64,000 nucleotides of DNA. It comes from Conexibacter stalactiti (GTDB lineage: Bacteria > Actinomycetota > Thermoleophilia > Solirubrobacterales > Solirubrobacteraceae). A model generated the notes under the pieces. The model searched no databases and was not told the origin of the DNA. It worked only from the letters and a program-made list of their open reading frames with translations. Below are positions 17,256-24,352 of the stretch, in pieces (within the stretch, counting starts at the first letter, position 1; every line of letters begins with the position of its first letter). Position numbers and translations under genes: made by a program. Where the stretch lies: assembly GCF_035967765.1 (NCBI RefSeq), contig NZ_JAYWIT010000015.1; one strand, given 5' to 3'.

Positions 17256-19337
17256 ATGAAATTCACCGTTCGCACGAAGCTGCTGGGCGGCTTCCTCCTC
17301 GTCGTCGCCCTGATGGTCGCGGTCGGCGTGCTCTCGCTGACGAAGCTGAGCGCGATCAACGACGTGACCGGGCAGCTGAGTGACAACGGCGTGCCGAGCG
17401 TCGAGGCGGTCGGCACGATCAACGGCAGAATCAACGCCGTCCGCAAGGACCAGCTGCGCTACGCCACCGCCCCCGACCCGGCGACGAGACCGGGCTTTCT
17501 GGAGGACATCAGAGCCGGCGACGCGGCCGTGAACAGAGCGATCGGGCAGCTCCGGTCGCTCTCGACCGACGACGCCGACCTCGCGCGCACCGACGCCTTC
17601 GCGACGGCGTGGGAGAGATACGTCGAGGCGACCGCCGGGCTCGGGCAGGCCGGCGGCATGGAGGCCTCGATCGAGGTGCTCGTCAACGACACCGGCAAGG
17701 GCGCGTTCGACGCGCTCGAGGTCGCGCTCGCCGAGGTCCAGAGATTCCAGAGCACGCTCGCCGACAGACAGGGCGCCGAGGCCGACGACACCGTCGCGGG
17801 CGCCAGAGTCGTGATCCTCGTGCTGCTCGTCGTCGCCGTGCTCGCCGCGATCGCGATCGCGCTGCTGCTGGCGCGGCAGATCGCCGGCGGCCTGCGGCAG
17901 ATGGTGACCGCGGCGCGCGGGATCGCGCTCGGCGACGTCGACCAGCGCGTCGAGGTCACCAGCCGCGACGAGCTGGGCGAGGCGGCCGACGCCTTCCGCG
18001 CGATGATCGCCTACCTCGACGAGACGGCAGAGGCGGCGCGGCGGATCGCCGCGGGCGACCTCGCGGTCGAGGTCGTGCCGAAGTCCGAGGCCGACGCGCT
18101 CGGCACCGCCTTCGCGGAGATGAGCGCGCAGCTGCGCGCGGCGCTCGGCGACAGATCGTCGCTGGAGGCGCTGACCGAGCGGATGGACTCGCTCAGCACG
18201 CACGACCTCGCGGCGCTGGAGACGGCGCTGGCCGCCGTCGCCGACGGCGACCTGACGGTCGAGGCGCCGATGACGACGTCCGCGATCGTCGCCGAGGACG
18301 GGCTCGCCGCCGGCCGCTTGGCCGAGATCTTCAACGCGATGCTCGCGCGGCTGAACAGCTCGGTCGAGGGCTACAACGGCATGCGCGAGAAGGTGACCGC
18401 GATGCTGCGGCAGATCGCGACCGAGACGCAGGCGGTCGCGGCCGCCTCGCAGCAGATGGCGACGACCTCTGAGGAGTCGGGCCGCGCCGTCGGCGAGATC
18501 GCGAGCGCCGTGGGCGAGGTCGCGGCAGGCGCCGAGCGCCAGGTCCGCACCGTCGGCGAGGCGCGCGAGCTGACCGAGGAGGTCGTGCTCGCTACGCGCA
18601 GCTCCAGCCAGAACGCCGAGGAGACGGCGCAGGCCGCGGAGGCGGCCCGCACGGTCGCCGAGCAGGGCGCGACCGCGATCGCCGAGGCGACCGACGCGAT
18701 GCAGGCGGTCCAGTCCTCCTCCGCCGACGTGACCGCGACGATCCGCGCGCTGGGCGAGAAGTCCGGCCAGATCGGCGGGATCGTCTCGACGATCACCGGG
18801 ATCGCGCAGCAGACCAACCTGCTTGCGCTCAACGCCGCGATCGAGGCCGCGCGCGCCGGTGAGCAGGGCAGGGGCTTCGCCGTCGTCGCCGAGGAGGTGC
18901 GCAAGCTCGCCGAGGAGTCGCAGGAAGCGGCCTCGTCGATCAGCGGACTGATCACGCAGATCCAGCGCGAGACCGGCCGCGCGGTCGAGGTCGTCGAGAG
19001 CGGCGCGCAGCGCACCTCCGACGGCGTCACGACCGTCGAGCAGGCGCGCTCGTCGTTCCTCCAGATCGGGACCTCGGTCGAGGACATGAGCGGCCGCGTC
19101 GAGCAGATCGCGGCCGCGATCGGCGAGATCTCGCAGCGTGCGACGCGGATGGAGGAGAACATGGCCGAGGTCGTCTCGGTCGCCGAGCAGTCGTCGGCCT
19201 CGACCGAGCAGGTCTCGGCCTCGACGCAGCAGACCTCCGCTTCGACCCAGGAGATCGCGGCCTCCGCGCAGGAGCTGTCACGCACCGCCGAAGAGCTGGA
19301 GCGGCTCGTCCAGCAGTTCAAGCTGGCGCACGTGTAG
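17256..19337 (+). CDS. Methyl-accepting chemotaxis protein 3, poly-HAMP
   Basis: A 693-residue chemoreceptor, third paralog of the cluster. TM1 is about 7-28, the sensor about 30-185 with a RxNxVRKDQLR segment shared with receptor 2, and TM2 about 187-207. HAMP and two HAMP-like segments follow, then the signalling domain with the same tip peptide but recoded DNA. Its HAMP-region DNA is nearly identical to receptor 1. No clear Shine-Dalgarno precedes the ATG. The TAG stop forms part of a TAGGCT element that sits 7 nt before a possible CTG start of the following gene. Confidence 0.95.
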   Translation: MKFTVRTKLLGGFLLVVALMVAVGVLSLTKLSAINDVTGQLSDNGVPSVEAVGTINGRINAVRKDQLRYATAPDPATRPGFLEDIRAGDAAVNRAIGQLRSLSTDDADLARTDAFATAWERYVEATAGLGQAGGMEASIEVLVNDTGKGAFDALEVALAEVQRFQSTLADRQGAEADDTVAGARVVILVLLVVAVLAAIAIALLLARQIAGGLRQMVTAARGIALGDVDQRVEVTSRDELGEAADAFRAMIAYLDETAEAARRIAAGDLAVEVVPKSEADALGTAFAEMSAQLRAALGDRSSLEALTERMDSLSTHDLAALETALAAVADGDLTVEAPMTTSAIVAEDGLAAGRLAEIFNAMLARLNSSVEGYNGMREKVTAMLRQIATETQAVAAASQQMATTSEESGRAVGEIASAVGEVAAGAERQVRTVGEARELTEEVVLATRSSSQNAEETAQAAEAARTVAEQGATAIAEATDAMQAVQSSSADVTATIRALGEKSGQIGGIVSTITGIAQQTNLLALNAAIEAARAGEQGRGFAVVAEEVRKLAEESQEAASSISGLITQIQRETGRAVEVVESGAQRTSDGVTTVEQARSSFLQIGTSVEDMSGRVEQIAAAIGEISQRATRMEENMAEVVSVAEQSSASTEQVSASTQQTSASTQEIAASAQELSRTAEELERLVQQFKLAHV

Positions 19338-19347
19338 GCTTCGCGGC

Positions 19348-19725
19348 CTGAGTTCCTCCTCTGACACCAGAGCGCTGATCGAGCAGGCAGTCCGGCACTT
19401 CCTCGAGGAGGTGCCGGCGCTGCAGCCGCTGAAGCTCGTCGTCGGGCTGGAGCTGCGCGGCCGCGGCGACATCCAGATGTACCGCGTCGAGCTGCCCGGT
19501 CCTGTCGTCGTCAGAGACATCGCCTCCGACGCGAGAGTCCGCCTGGAAGTCCCGCGCGCGGCCTTCAACCAGCTCGCGACCGAGGGCAGAGTCAGACAGT
19601 GGCGCGCGGCCTTCGAGCATGGTGACGCGAAGGTCACCGGCGTCGAGCAGATCATCAGACTGATCCGGCAGGTCGTGGAGAAGCAGGAAGAGCGCTCCCG
19701 CACCCGCAGAGCCCGCGGGCACTAG
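19348..19725 (+). CDS. Small SCP2-like protein, possibly CTG-initiated
   Basis: About 125 residues, helical then beta then a basic helical tail. The pattern of a GDAKVTGVEQIIRLI-type C-terminal segment after beta strands recalls SCP2 sterol-binding-like domains, but the match is weak. No ATG, GTG or TTG is available in frame after the chemoreceptor stop; TAGGCT (19335-19340) lies 7 nt before a CTG at 19348, matching the leaderless layout seen elsewhere here. The stop shares CTAG with the convergent gene. The alternative is a frameshifted or misread start. The coding bias supports a real protein. Confidence 0.55.
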   Translation: MSSSSDTRALIEQAVRHFLEEVPALQPLKLVVGLELRGRGDIQMYRVELPGPVVVRDIASDARVRLEVPRAAFNQLATEGRVRQWRAAFEHGDAKVTGVEQIIRLIRQVVEKQEERSRTRRARGH

Positions 19726-19952
19726 TAGCGGTAGCGCGGCGGCTCGCGTCCTTCGTCCTCGTAGGCGTTGGGGCCGCGCGGGTCCCACGAGGTCAGGTTG
19801 AAGCGCAGCCGGGTCCAGAAGGACAGTCTCTCCCACTCGCAGTCGTACCAGTCGGGACGGCCGAACTTGTCCTTGAAGGCCCACGGCGGGAACATCGGTC
19901 TGCCGTCAGCGTCGAGGGTCCATTCCTTCAGTCTCTCAGGGGTTATCGCCAT
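19722..19952 (-). CDS. Small conserved hypothetical protein, Trp/Pro-rich
   Basis: A 76-residue acidic-aromatic protein with many Trp, Phe and Tyr residues (PPWAFKDKFG, YDCEWERLSFW) and a C-terminal RYRY. No family recognised. TAGGGT lies 7 nt before the ATG, so it probably has its own leaderless transcript even though the membrane-protein gene upstream ends only 5 nt away. It overlaps the convergent SCP2-like gene by 4 nt at a shared CTAG. The DNA-independent composition and clean start support a real gene. Confidence 0.65.
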   Translation of the reverse strand: MAITPERLKEWTLDADGRPMFPPWAFKDKFGRPDWYDCEWERLSFWTRLRFNLTSWDPRGPNAYEDEGREPPRYRY

Positions 19953-19957
19953 CTCGG

Positions 19958-20434
19958 TCACCCTACGAGCGCGGTCAGCGCAAGTCCACACAGCACAAAG
20001 AGGATTCCGCACATCACGCCTGTGAACAGGCGGCTGAGGCGGTCGTACTCGCGTTCCGATCGCTGCTCAAGGCGGCGCATCCCTCTGATCATCGCCTCGT
20101 AGAAACGCGCGTCGCTGGTCATGCCGTCGCCCTCGTGCAGCAGGCGCTGCGCATCGGCGAGCGTCAGTGCGTTCGGCGATCGCTCGCCGCTCAGCAGCCG
20201 CCCCACCGCGACCACCGTCACCACCGCGCCGCAGACCGTCACGATCAACGCGACGCCGCAGGCCGGACCGCCGCGAGCGACGGCGCTGGCGGCCGGCCCC
20301 GCCAGCAGCGCCAGCCCCGCCGCGCCGGCGGCGAGCACGGGGGCGAGGCGGGCGCGCAGCTCGTGGGCGCGGCGGTCGTGGGCGTCGAGCGCGCGCAGGG
20401 CGAGCGCGTAGAGGTGGGCGAGCGGGGCGGACAT
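19958..20434 (-). CDS. Small membrane protein with three predicted TM segments
   Basis: A 158-residue protein. An N-terminal amphipathic segment rich in His/Arg is followed by TM segments at about 31-53 and 58-80, a cytosolic charged helix (about 85-130, with RFYEAMIRGMRRLEQR) and a third TM at 136-157. This topology recalls SLATT/PycTM-type membrane effectors, but no sequence signature links it to them and no cyclase is adjacent. It ends 5 nt before the 76-residue gene on the same strand. GGAG lies 7 nt upstream of the ATG. Function unknown. Confidence 0.65.
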   Translation of the reverse strand: MSAPLAHLYALALRALDAHDRRAHELRARLAPVLAAGAAGLALLAGPAASAVARGGPACGVALIVTVCGAVVTVVAVGRLLSGERSPNALTLADAQRLLHEGDGMTSDARFYEAMIRGMRRLEQRSEREYDRLSRLFTGVMCGILFVLCGLALTALVG

Positions 20435-20595
20435 CGGACCGCTCCGACGCTACGGACCGCATCGCGGAGCGTGGGCGCGGGTTGGTGACGATGTCGCGGC
20501 GTGACGGCTGGGTTTCCCCCGCCCGTCAACAGATCCGCGACAGAGGCGCCACAATCGGCGCACGAAGTGAGCGACGAAGGAGACAGAGGGGAACG

Positions 20596-21474
20596 ATGCT
20601 GAGCCGGGAGAAACTGCTGCATCCAGCGACCGTGATCGCGCTCGTGGCGCTGTTCGTATCGCTCGGCGGCGTCACGTACGCCGCCGCGACGATCGGCACC
20701 AACCAGATCAAGAACAGCGCCGTCACGAACGCGAAGCTGCGCGACGGCGCCGTCAGCGGCTCCAAGCTGCGCAACGGCGCGGTCGGCCGCACGAAGATCG
20801 CCCGCGGCGCCGTCCGCGGCGACCGGATCGCGAGAGAGGGCGTGACGGCGCGCGAGCTGGCGAGAGGGGCGGTCAACGGCGCGGTGCTCGCCGATGCCGC
20901 CGTCTCCAACGCCAAGCTCGGCCTCGCGGCGGTCACCGGCGTCAAGCTCGCCGACGGCGCGGTCGCCGGCTCCAAGCTGGCCGACAGAGGCGTCGCCGGC
21001 TCCAAGCTCGCCGACGGCGCGGTCGGCACCGGGCAGCTCGCCGACAGAGCGGTCGCCACGGCCAAGCTCGCCGACGGCGCCGTCACGGCCGCCAAGCTGG
21101 CGCCCGGTGCGGCGGTGGCCGGCAGAGGTCAGCTGCTGAGCGCGCGTCAGCAGCTCAGAGATGGCACGACCGACCTCGTCGTGCTCGACCTGCCGGCGGT
21201 CGGCACGCTGCGCGCGAGATGCGCCGGCGGCGACGTCACGGTCACCGTCAGAACGGTCGCCGGGACGGTCAGAGAGGTCCAAGCCGTGGTCCAGGAGAGA
21301 GGCAGAGCGGACGCCTTCGTCCGCACCGTCAACGGCGAGCTGTCGGGCGCGTTCACGGACGAGTCCTCCTCGACCTGGCAGGTCGCCTCCGACGGCGGGA
21401 TCGCGACCCTCTGGGTCGCCACCGCGCCGTCCGGCAGCAGCTGCGTCGTGACCGCTCAGGCGCTGGTCTCGTAG
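20596..21474 (+). CDS. Secreted or anchored decapeptide-repeat protein
   Basis: A 292-residue protein. An uncleaved anchor or signal segment at about 10-30 is followed by some fourteen tandem decapeptides with consensus xxxKLADGAV (residues 34-172), then a beta-rich 120-residue C-terminal domain with two cysteines. Period-10 repeats of this kind suggest an elongated beta-solenoid and occur in phage-tail and cell-surface proteins. The GAGGGG Shine-Dalgarno lies just upstream. It is a single-gene unit between a divergent membrane protein and a CitE homolog. The biological role is unknown; stalk-like surface display is inferred. Confidence 0.85.
   Translation: MLSREKLLHPATVIALVALFVSLGGVTYAAATIGTNQIKNSAVTNAKLRDGAVSGSKLRNGAVGRTKIARGAVRGDRIAREGVTARELARGAVNGAVLADAAVSNAKLGLAAVTGVKLADGAVAGSKLADRGVAGSKLADGAVGTGQLADRAVATAKLADGAVTAAKLAPGAAVAGRGQLLSARQQLRDGTTDLVVLDLPAVGTLRARCAGGDVTVTVRTVAGTVREVQAVVQERGRADAFVRTVNGELSGAFTDESSSTWQVASDGGIATLWVATAPSGSSCVVTAQALVS
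20695..21111 (+). repeat. Tandem decapeptide-coding repeats (30-nt period)
   Basis: About fourteen diverged 30-nt units encoding xxxKLADGAV-like decapeptides. Central copies around 20940-21090 are the most alike, as in TGVKLADGAV, AGSKLADRGV and AGSKLADGAV, suggesting recent duplication in the middle of the array. Confidence 0.8.
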
Positions 21475-21536
21475 CCGCGCCCGCGCGCCGGCCCAAACGG
21501 GGCTGGCGCGCGATCTGCTCTGGCAGGATGGCCCGC

Positions 21537-22451
21537 ATGAATCGATCCCGACGCAGCTGCCACGCCGTCCCAGGCTCCAACGAGCGCTTCCTCGAGAAGG
21601 CGACCGGCCTCGACGCCGACGAGGTCTTCCTCGACCTCGAGGACGCCGTCGCCCAGGGCGAGAAGGCGAGAGCGCGCGGCCAGGTGATCGCGGCCCTCCA
21701 CGACCTCGACTTCGGCGACAAGACGGTCGTCGTGCGCGTCAACGGCACCGACACGCCGCACTACTACCGCGACCTGATCGACGTCGTCGAGCAGGCCGGC
21801 GACAAGCTCGCCGCGATCATGCTGCCGAAGGTGCAGACGCCCGGCGACGTGGAGATGACCGACAAGCTGATCACGCAGATCGAGCTGGCCAAGGGCTGGC
21901 AGGTCGGGCGCATCGGGATCGAGGCGCAGATCGAGGACGCGAAGGGCCTGATCGCCTGCGAGCAGATCGCGACCGCCTCGAAGCGGATGGAGACGCTGAT
22001 CTTCGGCCCCGGCGACTACTCGGCCGCGATCGGCATCCCGATCACGACGATCGGCGGCGTCCCGGAGGGCTACCCGGGCGACCACCTCAACTACCTCTAC
22101 AGCCGCCTCGTCGTCGCGGCCCGGGCCGCCGGCATCCAGGCGATCGACGGGCCGTACGCGAACTTCAAGGACGAGGAGGGCCTGCGCACCCGCGCCGGGA
22201 TCGCGCGCGCGCTCGGCCTCGACGGCAAGTGGACGATCCACCCGAGCCAGATCGCCGTCGTCAACGAGGTCTTCAGCCCGTCGCAGAGAGAGTTCGAGCG
22301 CGCCTCGGCGATGCTCGACGCCTACCGCGCCGCCGCCGACGAGGGCGGCCAGGGCGCGGCTATGTTCGACGGCGAGATGATCGACGAGGCGAACCGCAAG
22401 ATGGCAGAGCGCGTCGTGCAGGCCGGACACGCCGCCGGCTACGCCGCATAG
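21537..22451 (+). CDS. HpcH/HpaI (CitE-like) CoA-ester lyase 1
   Basis: A 304-residue CitE/Mcl-type TIM barrel. Visible signatures are SCHAVPGSNERFLEKA at the start, FLDLEDAV with metal-binding Asp/Glu, IMLPKVQT, GIEAQIED, and IFGPGDYSA. Such enzymes cleave malyl-CoA or beta-methylmalyl-CoA, or hydrolyse (S)-malyl-CoA. It resembles the lyase found in the streptomycete ccr-ecm cluster. The ATG at 21537 is preferred over 21528 because AGGATG gives better Shine-Dalgarno spacing. A second paralog is convergent, separated by three hairpins. Which of the two is the true malyl-CoA lyase is undecided. Confidence 0.9.
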   Translation: MNRSRRSCHAVPGSNERFLEKATGLDADEVFLDLEDAVAQGEKARARGQVIAALHDLDFGDKTVVVRVNGTDTPHYYRDLIDVVEQAGDKLAAIMLPKVQTPGDVEMTDKLITQIELAKGWQVGRIGIEAQIEDAKGLIACEQIATASKRMETLIFGPGDYSAAIGIPITTIGGVPEGYPGDHLNYLYSRLVVAARAAGIQAIDGPYANFKDEEGLRTRAGIARALGLDGKWTIHPSQIAVVNEVFSPSQREFERASAMLDAYRAAADEGGQGAAMFDGEMIDEANRKMAERVVQAGHAAGYAA

Positions 22452-22456
22452 CGGCG

Positions 22457-22477
22457 CTCGCCGACTGATACGGCGAG
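22457..22477. terminator. Hairpin 1 between convergent lyase genes
   Basis: CTCGCCG pairs with CGGCGAG across a 7-nt loop, 5 nt after the stop of the first lyase. Confidence 0.5.
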
Positions 22478-22482
22478 GAGGA

Positions 22483-22505
22483 GACGGGCGCGCGCAGCGC
22501 CCGTC
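22483..22505. terminator. Hairpin 2 between convergent lyase genes
   Basis: GACGGGCGC pairs perfectly with GCGCCCGTC across a 5-nt loop. It is the strongest of three hairpins in this 113-nt gap and is likely a bidirectional terminator. Confidence 0.6.
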
Positions 22506-22527
22506 GCCGCCGCGCGCCGGACGGGCA

Positions 22528-22544
22528 GCGGCCTGACAGGCCGC
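22528..22544. terminator. Hairpin/palindrome 3 between convergent lyase genes
   Basis: GCGGCCTG and CAGGCCGC flank a single A, a near-perfect 17-bp palindrome 20 nt beyond the stop of the second lyase. Confidence 0.45.
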
Positions 22545-22564
22545 CGCGCTCGTCCTCGGAGGGG

Positions 22565-23611
22565 CTACAGCCCATACGCCTCGGCCAGCTCGGGGTCGCG
22601 CTCGGCGAGCGAGCGCGCGAGCGTGACCATCACCTGCGCCTGCTTCCAGGTCGCGTCGTCCTGCATCTTGCCGTCGATCATGTGGACGCCGCGGCCGTCA
22701 GGGATCGCCTCGATCACCTTCTTCGCGAAGGCGACCTCGTCGGGATCGGGGCTGAAGACCTTCTTCGCGATCCCGATCTGGACCGGGTGCAGCGACCACG
22801 TGCCGACGCAGCCGAGCAGGAAGGCGGCGCGGAACTGCGCCTCGCAGCCGTCGACGTCCTTGATGTCGCCGTAGGGCCCGTAGTACGGCAGGATCCCCGT
22901 CGCGGTGCAGGCGTCGACCATGCGCGCGAGCGTGTAGTGCCACGGGTCCTGCTGCGCGGTCGCGCGCGGCGCCTCGGGGTTGGCGGGATCCGGATCGTCG
23001 ATCACGCGGTAGCCGGGGTGACCGCCGCCGACGCGCGTCGTCTTCATGCGGCGAGAGGCCGCGAGGTCGGCCGGGCCGAGCGAGATCCCCTGCATGCGCG
23101 GGGAGGCCGAGGCGATCTCCTCGACGTTGGCCATGCCGAGCGCCGTCTCGAGGATCGCGTGGATCAGGATCGGGCGGTCGAGGCCTGCCTTCGCCTCCAG
23201 CTGCGCGATCAGGCGGTCGGCGTAGTGGATGTCCCACGGCCCCTCGACCTTCGGCAGCATGATCACGTCGATCTTGTCGCCGGCCTCGAGCACCGCGGCG
23301 GTGATGTCGTCGAGCACCCACGGGCTCTCGAGCGAGTTGACGCGCGTCCACAGCGTCGCGCTCGGGTCGAGCGAGTTGGCGATGCTGACGAGGCCCGCGC
23401 GCGCCGCCTCCTTGCGGTCGGCCGGGACGCCGTCCTCGAGGTTGCCGAGCACGACGTCGGCCTTCTGCGCGATGTCCGGCACCTTCGCCGCCATCTTCTC
23501 GTTGCTCGGATCGAAGAAGTGGATCATCCGCGACGGGGTCGCGGGTACGTCCAGCAGCGGCGCGGGAGCGCCGTTGGCGAGGGGCTTCAGGAAGTCACGG
23601 GGATTGCGCAC
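22565..23611 (-). CDS. HpcH/HpaI (CitE-like) CoA-ester lyase 2
   Basis: A 348-residue CitE-superfamily lyase of the longer type typical of actinobacterial L-malyl-CoA/beta-methylmalyl-CoA lyases. Signatures are RMIHFFDPSNEKMAAK, VLGNLEDGVPA with the metal-binding Glu-Asp pair, IMLPKVEG, ILIHAILET and GISLGPADLAASR. The GTG start is supported by AGGAG about 10 nt upstream. It is divergent from the MaoC hydratase, whose predicted product family (beta-methylmalyl-CoA) would be its substrate, giving glyoxylate plus propionyl-CoA. That pairing is inferred from context. Confidence 0.9.
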   Translation of the reverse strand: MRNPRDFLKPLANGAPAPLLDVPATPSRMIHFFDPSNEKMAAKVPDIAQKADVVLGNLEDGVPADRKEAARAGLVSIANSLDPSATLWTRVNSLESPWVLDDITAAVLEAGDKIDVIMLPKVEGPWDIHYADRLIAQLEAKAGLDRPILIHAILETALGMANVEEIASASPRMQGISLGPADLAASRRMKTTRVGGGHPGYRVIDDPDPANPEAPRATAQQDPWHYTLARMVDACTATGILPYYGPYGDIKDVDGCEAQFRAAFLLGCVGTWSLHPVQIGIAKKVFSPDPDEVAFAKKVIEAIPDGRGVHMIDGKMQDDATWKQAQVMVTLARSLAERDPELAEAYGL

Positions 23612-23656
23612 GGGGAGGGGCTCCTGTTCAAGAGATCGCGCCCGATCGTAGGCATC

Positions 23657-23676
23657 CGGGGTTCTCACAGACCCCG
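23657..23676. promoter_or_regulatory. Inverted repeat between divergent lyase 2 and MaoC genes
   Basis: CGGGGT and ACCCCG with an 8-nt spacer, flanked by a direct repeat GGCATCC (23651-23657 and 23681-23687). It is placed to control both divergent promoters; evidence is only positional. Confidence 0.3.
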
Positions 23677-23731
23677 ATACGGCATCCTTGCCGCCTTCGC
23701 ATCCCCAGTCCCTGCCAGTGAGGAGCACCGA

Positions 23732-24253
23732 ATGAGCGAGACGACGAACCACGTCGACACCGACCAGGCCACCCGCGAAGCCTCCGGCGCGCACAGCTAC
23801 GGCCGCTACCTGGAGGAGTTCGAGGAGGGCGCGGTCTACAAGCACTGGCCCGCCAAGACGGTCACGGAAGCGGACGACCACCTCTTCTGCCTCATCACGA
23901 TGAACCACCACCCGCTCCACATCAACGACGTCTACGCGGGTCAGTCGCAGCAGGGGAAAAATGTAGTTGTCGGACCGTATGTCTACTCTCTCGCGCTCGG
24001 AATGTCCGTTTCGGACATCTCCGGAAAGGCGATCGCGAACCTCGCCACCGAGGGCCTGAGCCATCCGAACCCCGTCTTCCACGGCGACACGCTGTTCGCG
24101 GAGACGGAAGTGCTGGAAGTCAGACCTTCCCGTTCCAAGCCCGATCGCGGCCTCGTCAAGGTCCACACGCGCGTGCTCAACCAGGATGGCGTGCTGGTCG
24201 CCGAGTTCAGACGGCTGGTGCTCGTCCCGAAGCGCAATCCCGGCACCGAGTAG
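23732..24253 (+). CDS. MaoC-family hydratase, candidate mesaconyl-CoA hydratase
   Basis: A 173-residue single hotdog domain. The segment DDHLFCLITMNHHPLHIN contains the MaoC/R-hydratase catalytic Asp/His arrangement, and NVVVGPYVYSLALGMSV follows. It strongly resembles the MaoC protein of streptomycete ethylmalonyl-CoA gene clusters. Hydration of mesaconyl-C1-CoA to beta-methylmalyl-CoA is the inferred reaction, feeding the divergent lyase. GAGGAG (23720-23725) precedes the ATG by 6 nt. Monofunctional length agrees with a dimeric hydratase. Confidence 0.88.
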   Translation: MSETTNHVDTDQATREASGAHSYGRYLEEFEEGAVYKHWPAKTVTEADDHLFCLITMNHHPLHINDVYAGQSQQGKNVVVGPYVYSLALGMSVSDISGKAIANLATEGLSHPNPVFHGDTLFAETEVLEVRPSRSKPDRGLVKVHTRVLNQDGVLVAEFRRLVLVPKRNPGTE

Positions 24254-24352
24254 CTCGTCAGAACGTCAGCGTTCGGGTGGTTCTGGAAGCAGCTTTCCGA
24301 AAGCGATGAAATACTGCCGCGGATGCCACGCGAGCCAACCGAGGGAGTGCAC

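Noticed and set aside
19958..20434. Assignment of the three-TM protein as a defence effector
   Set aside because: Only the topology agrees. No cyclase, sensor or other defence gene is adjacent.
20695..21111. Possible CRISPR-like periodic DNA
   Set aside because: Period 30 nt, in frame, without spacers; it encodes the decapeptide repeats.
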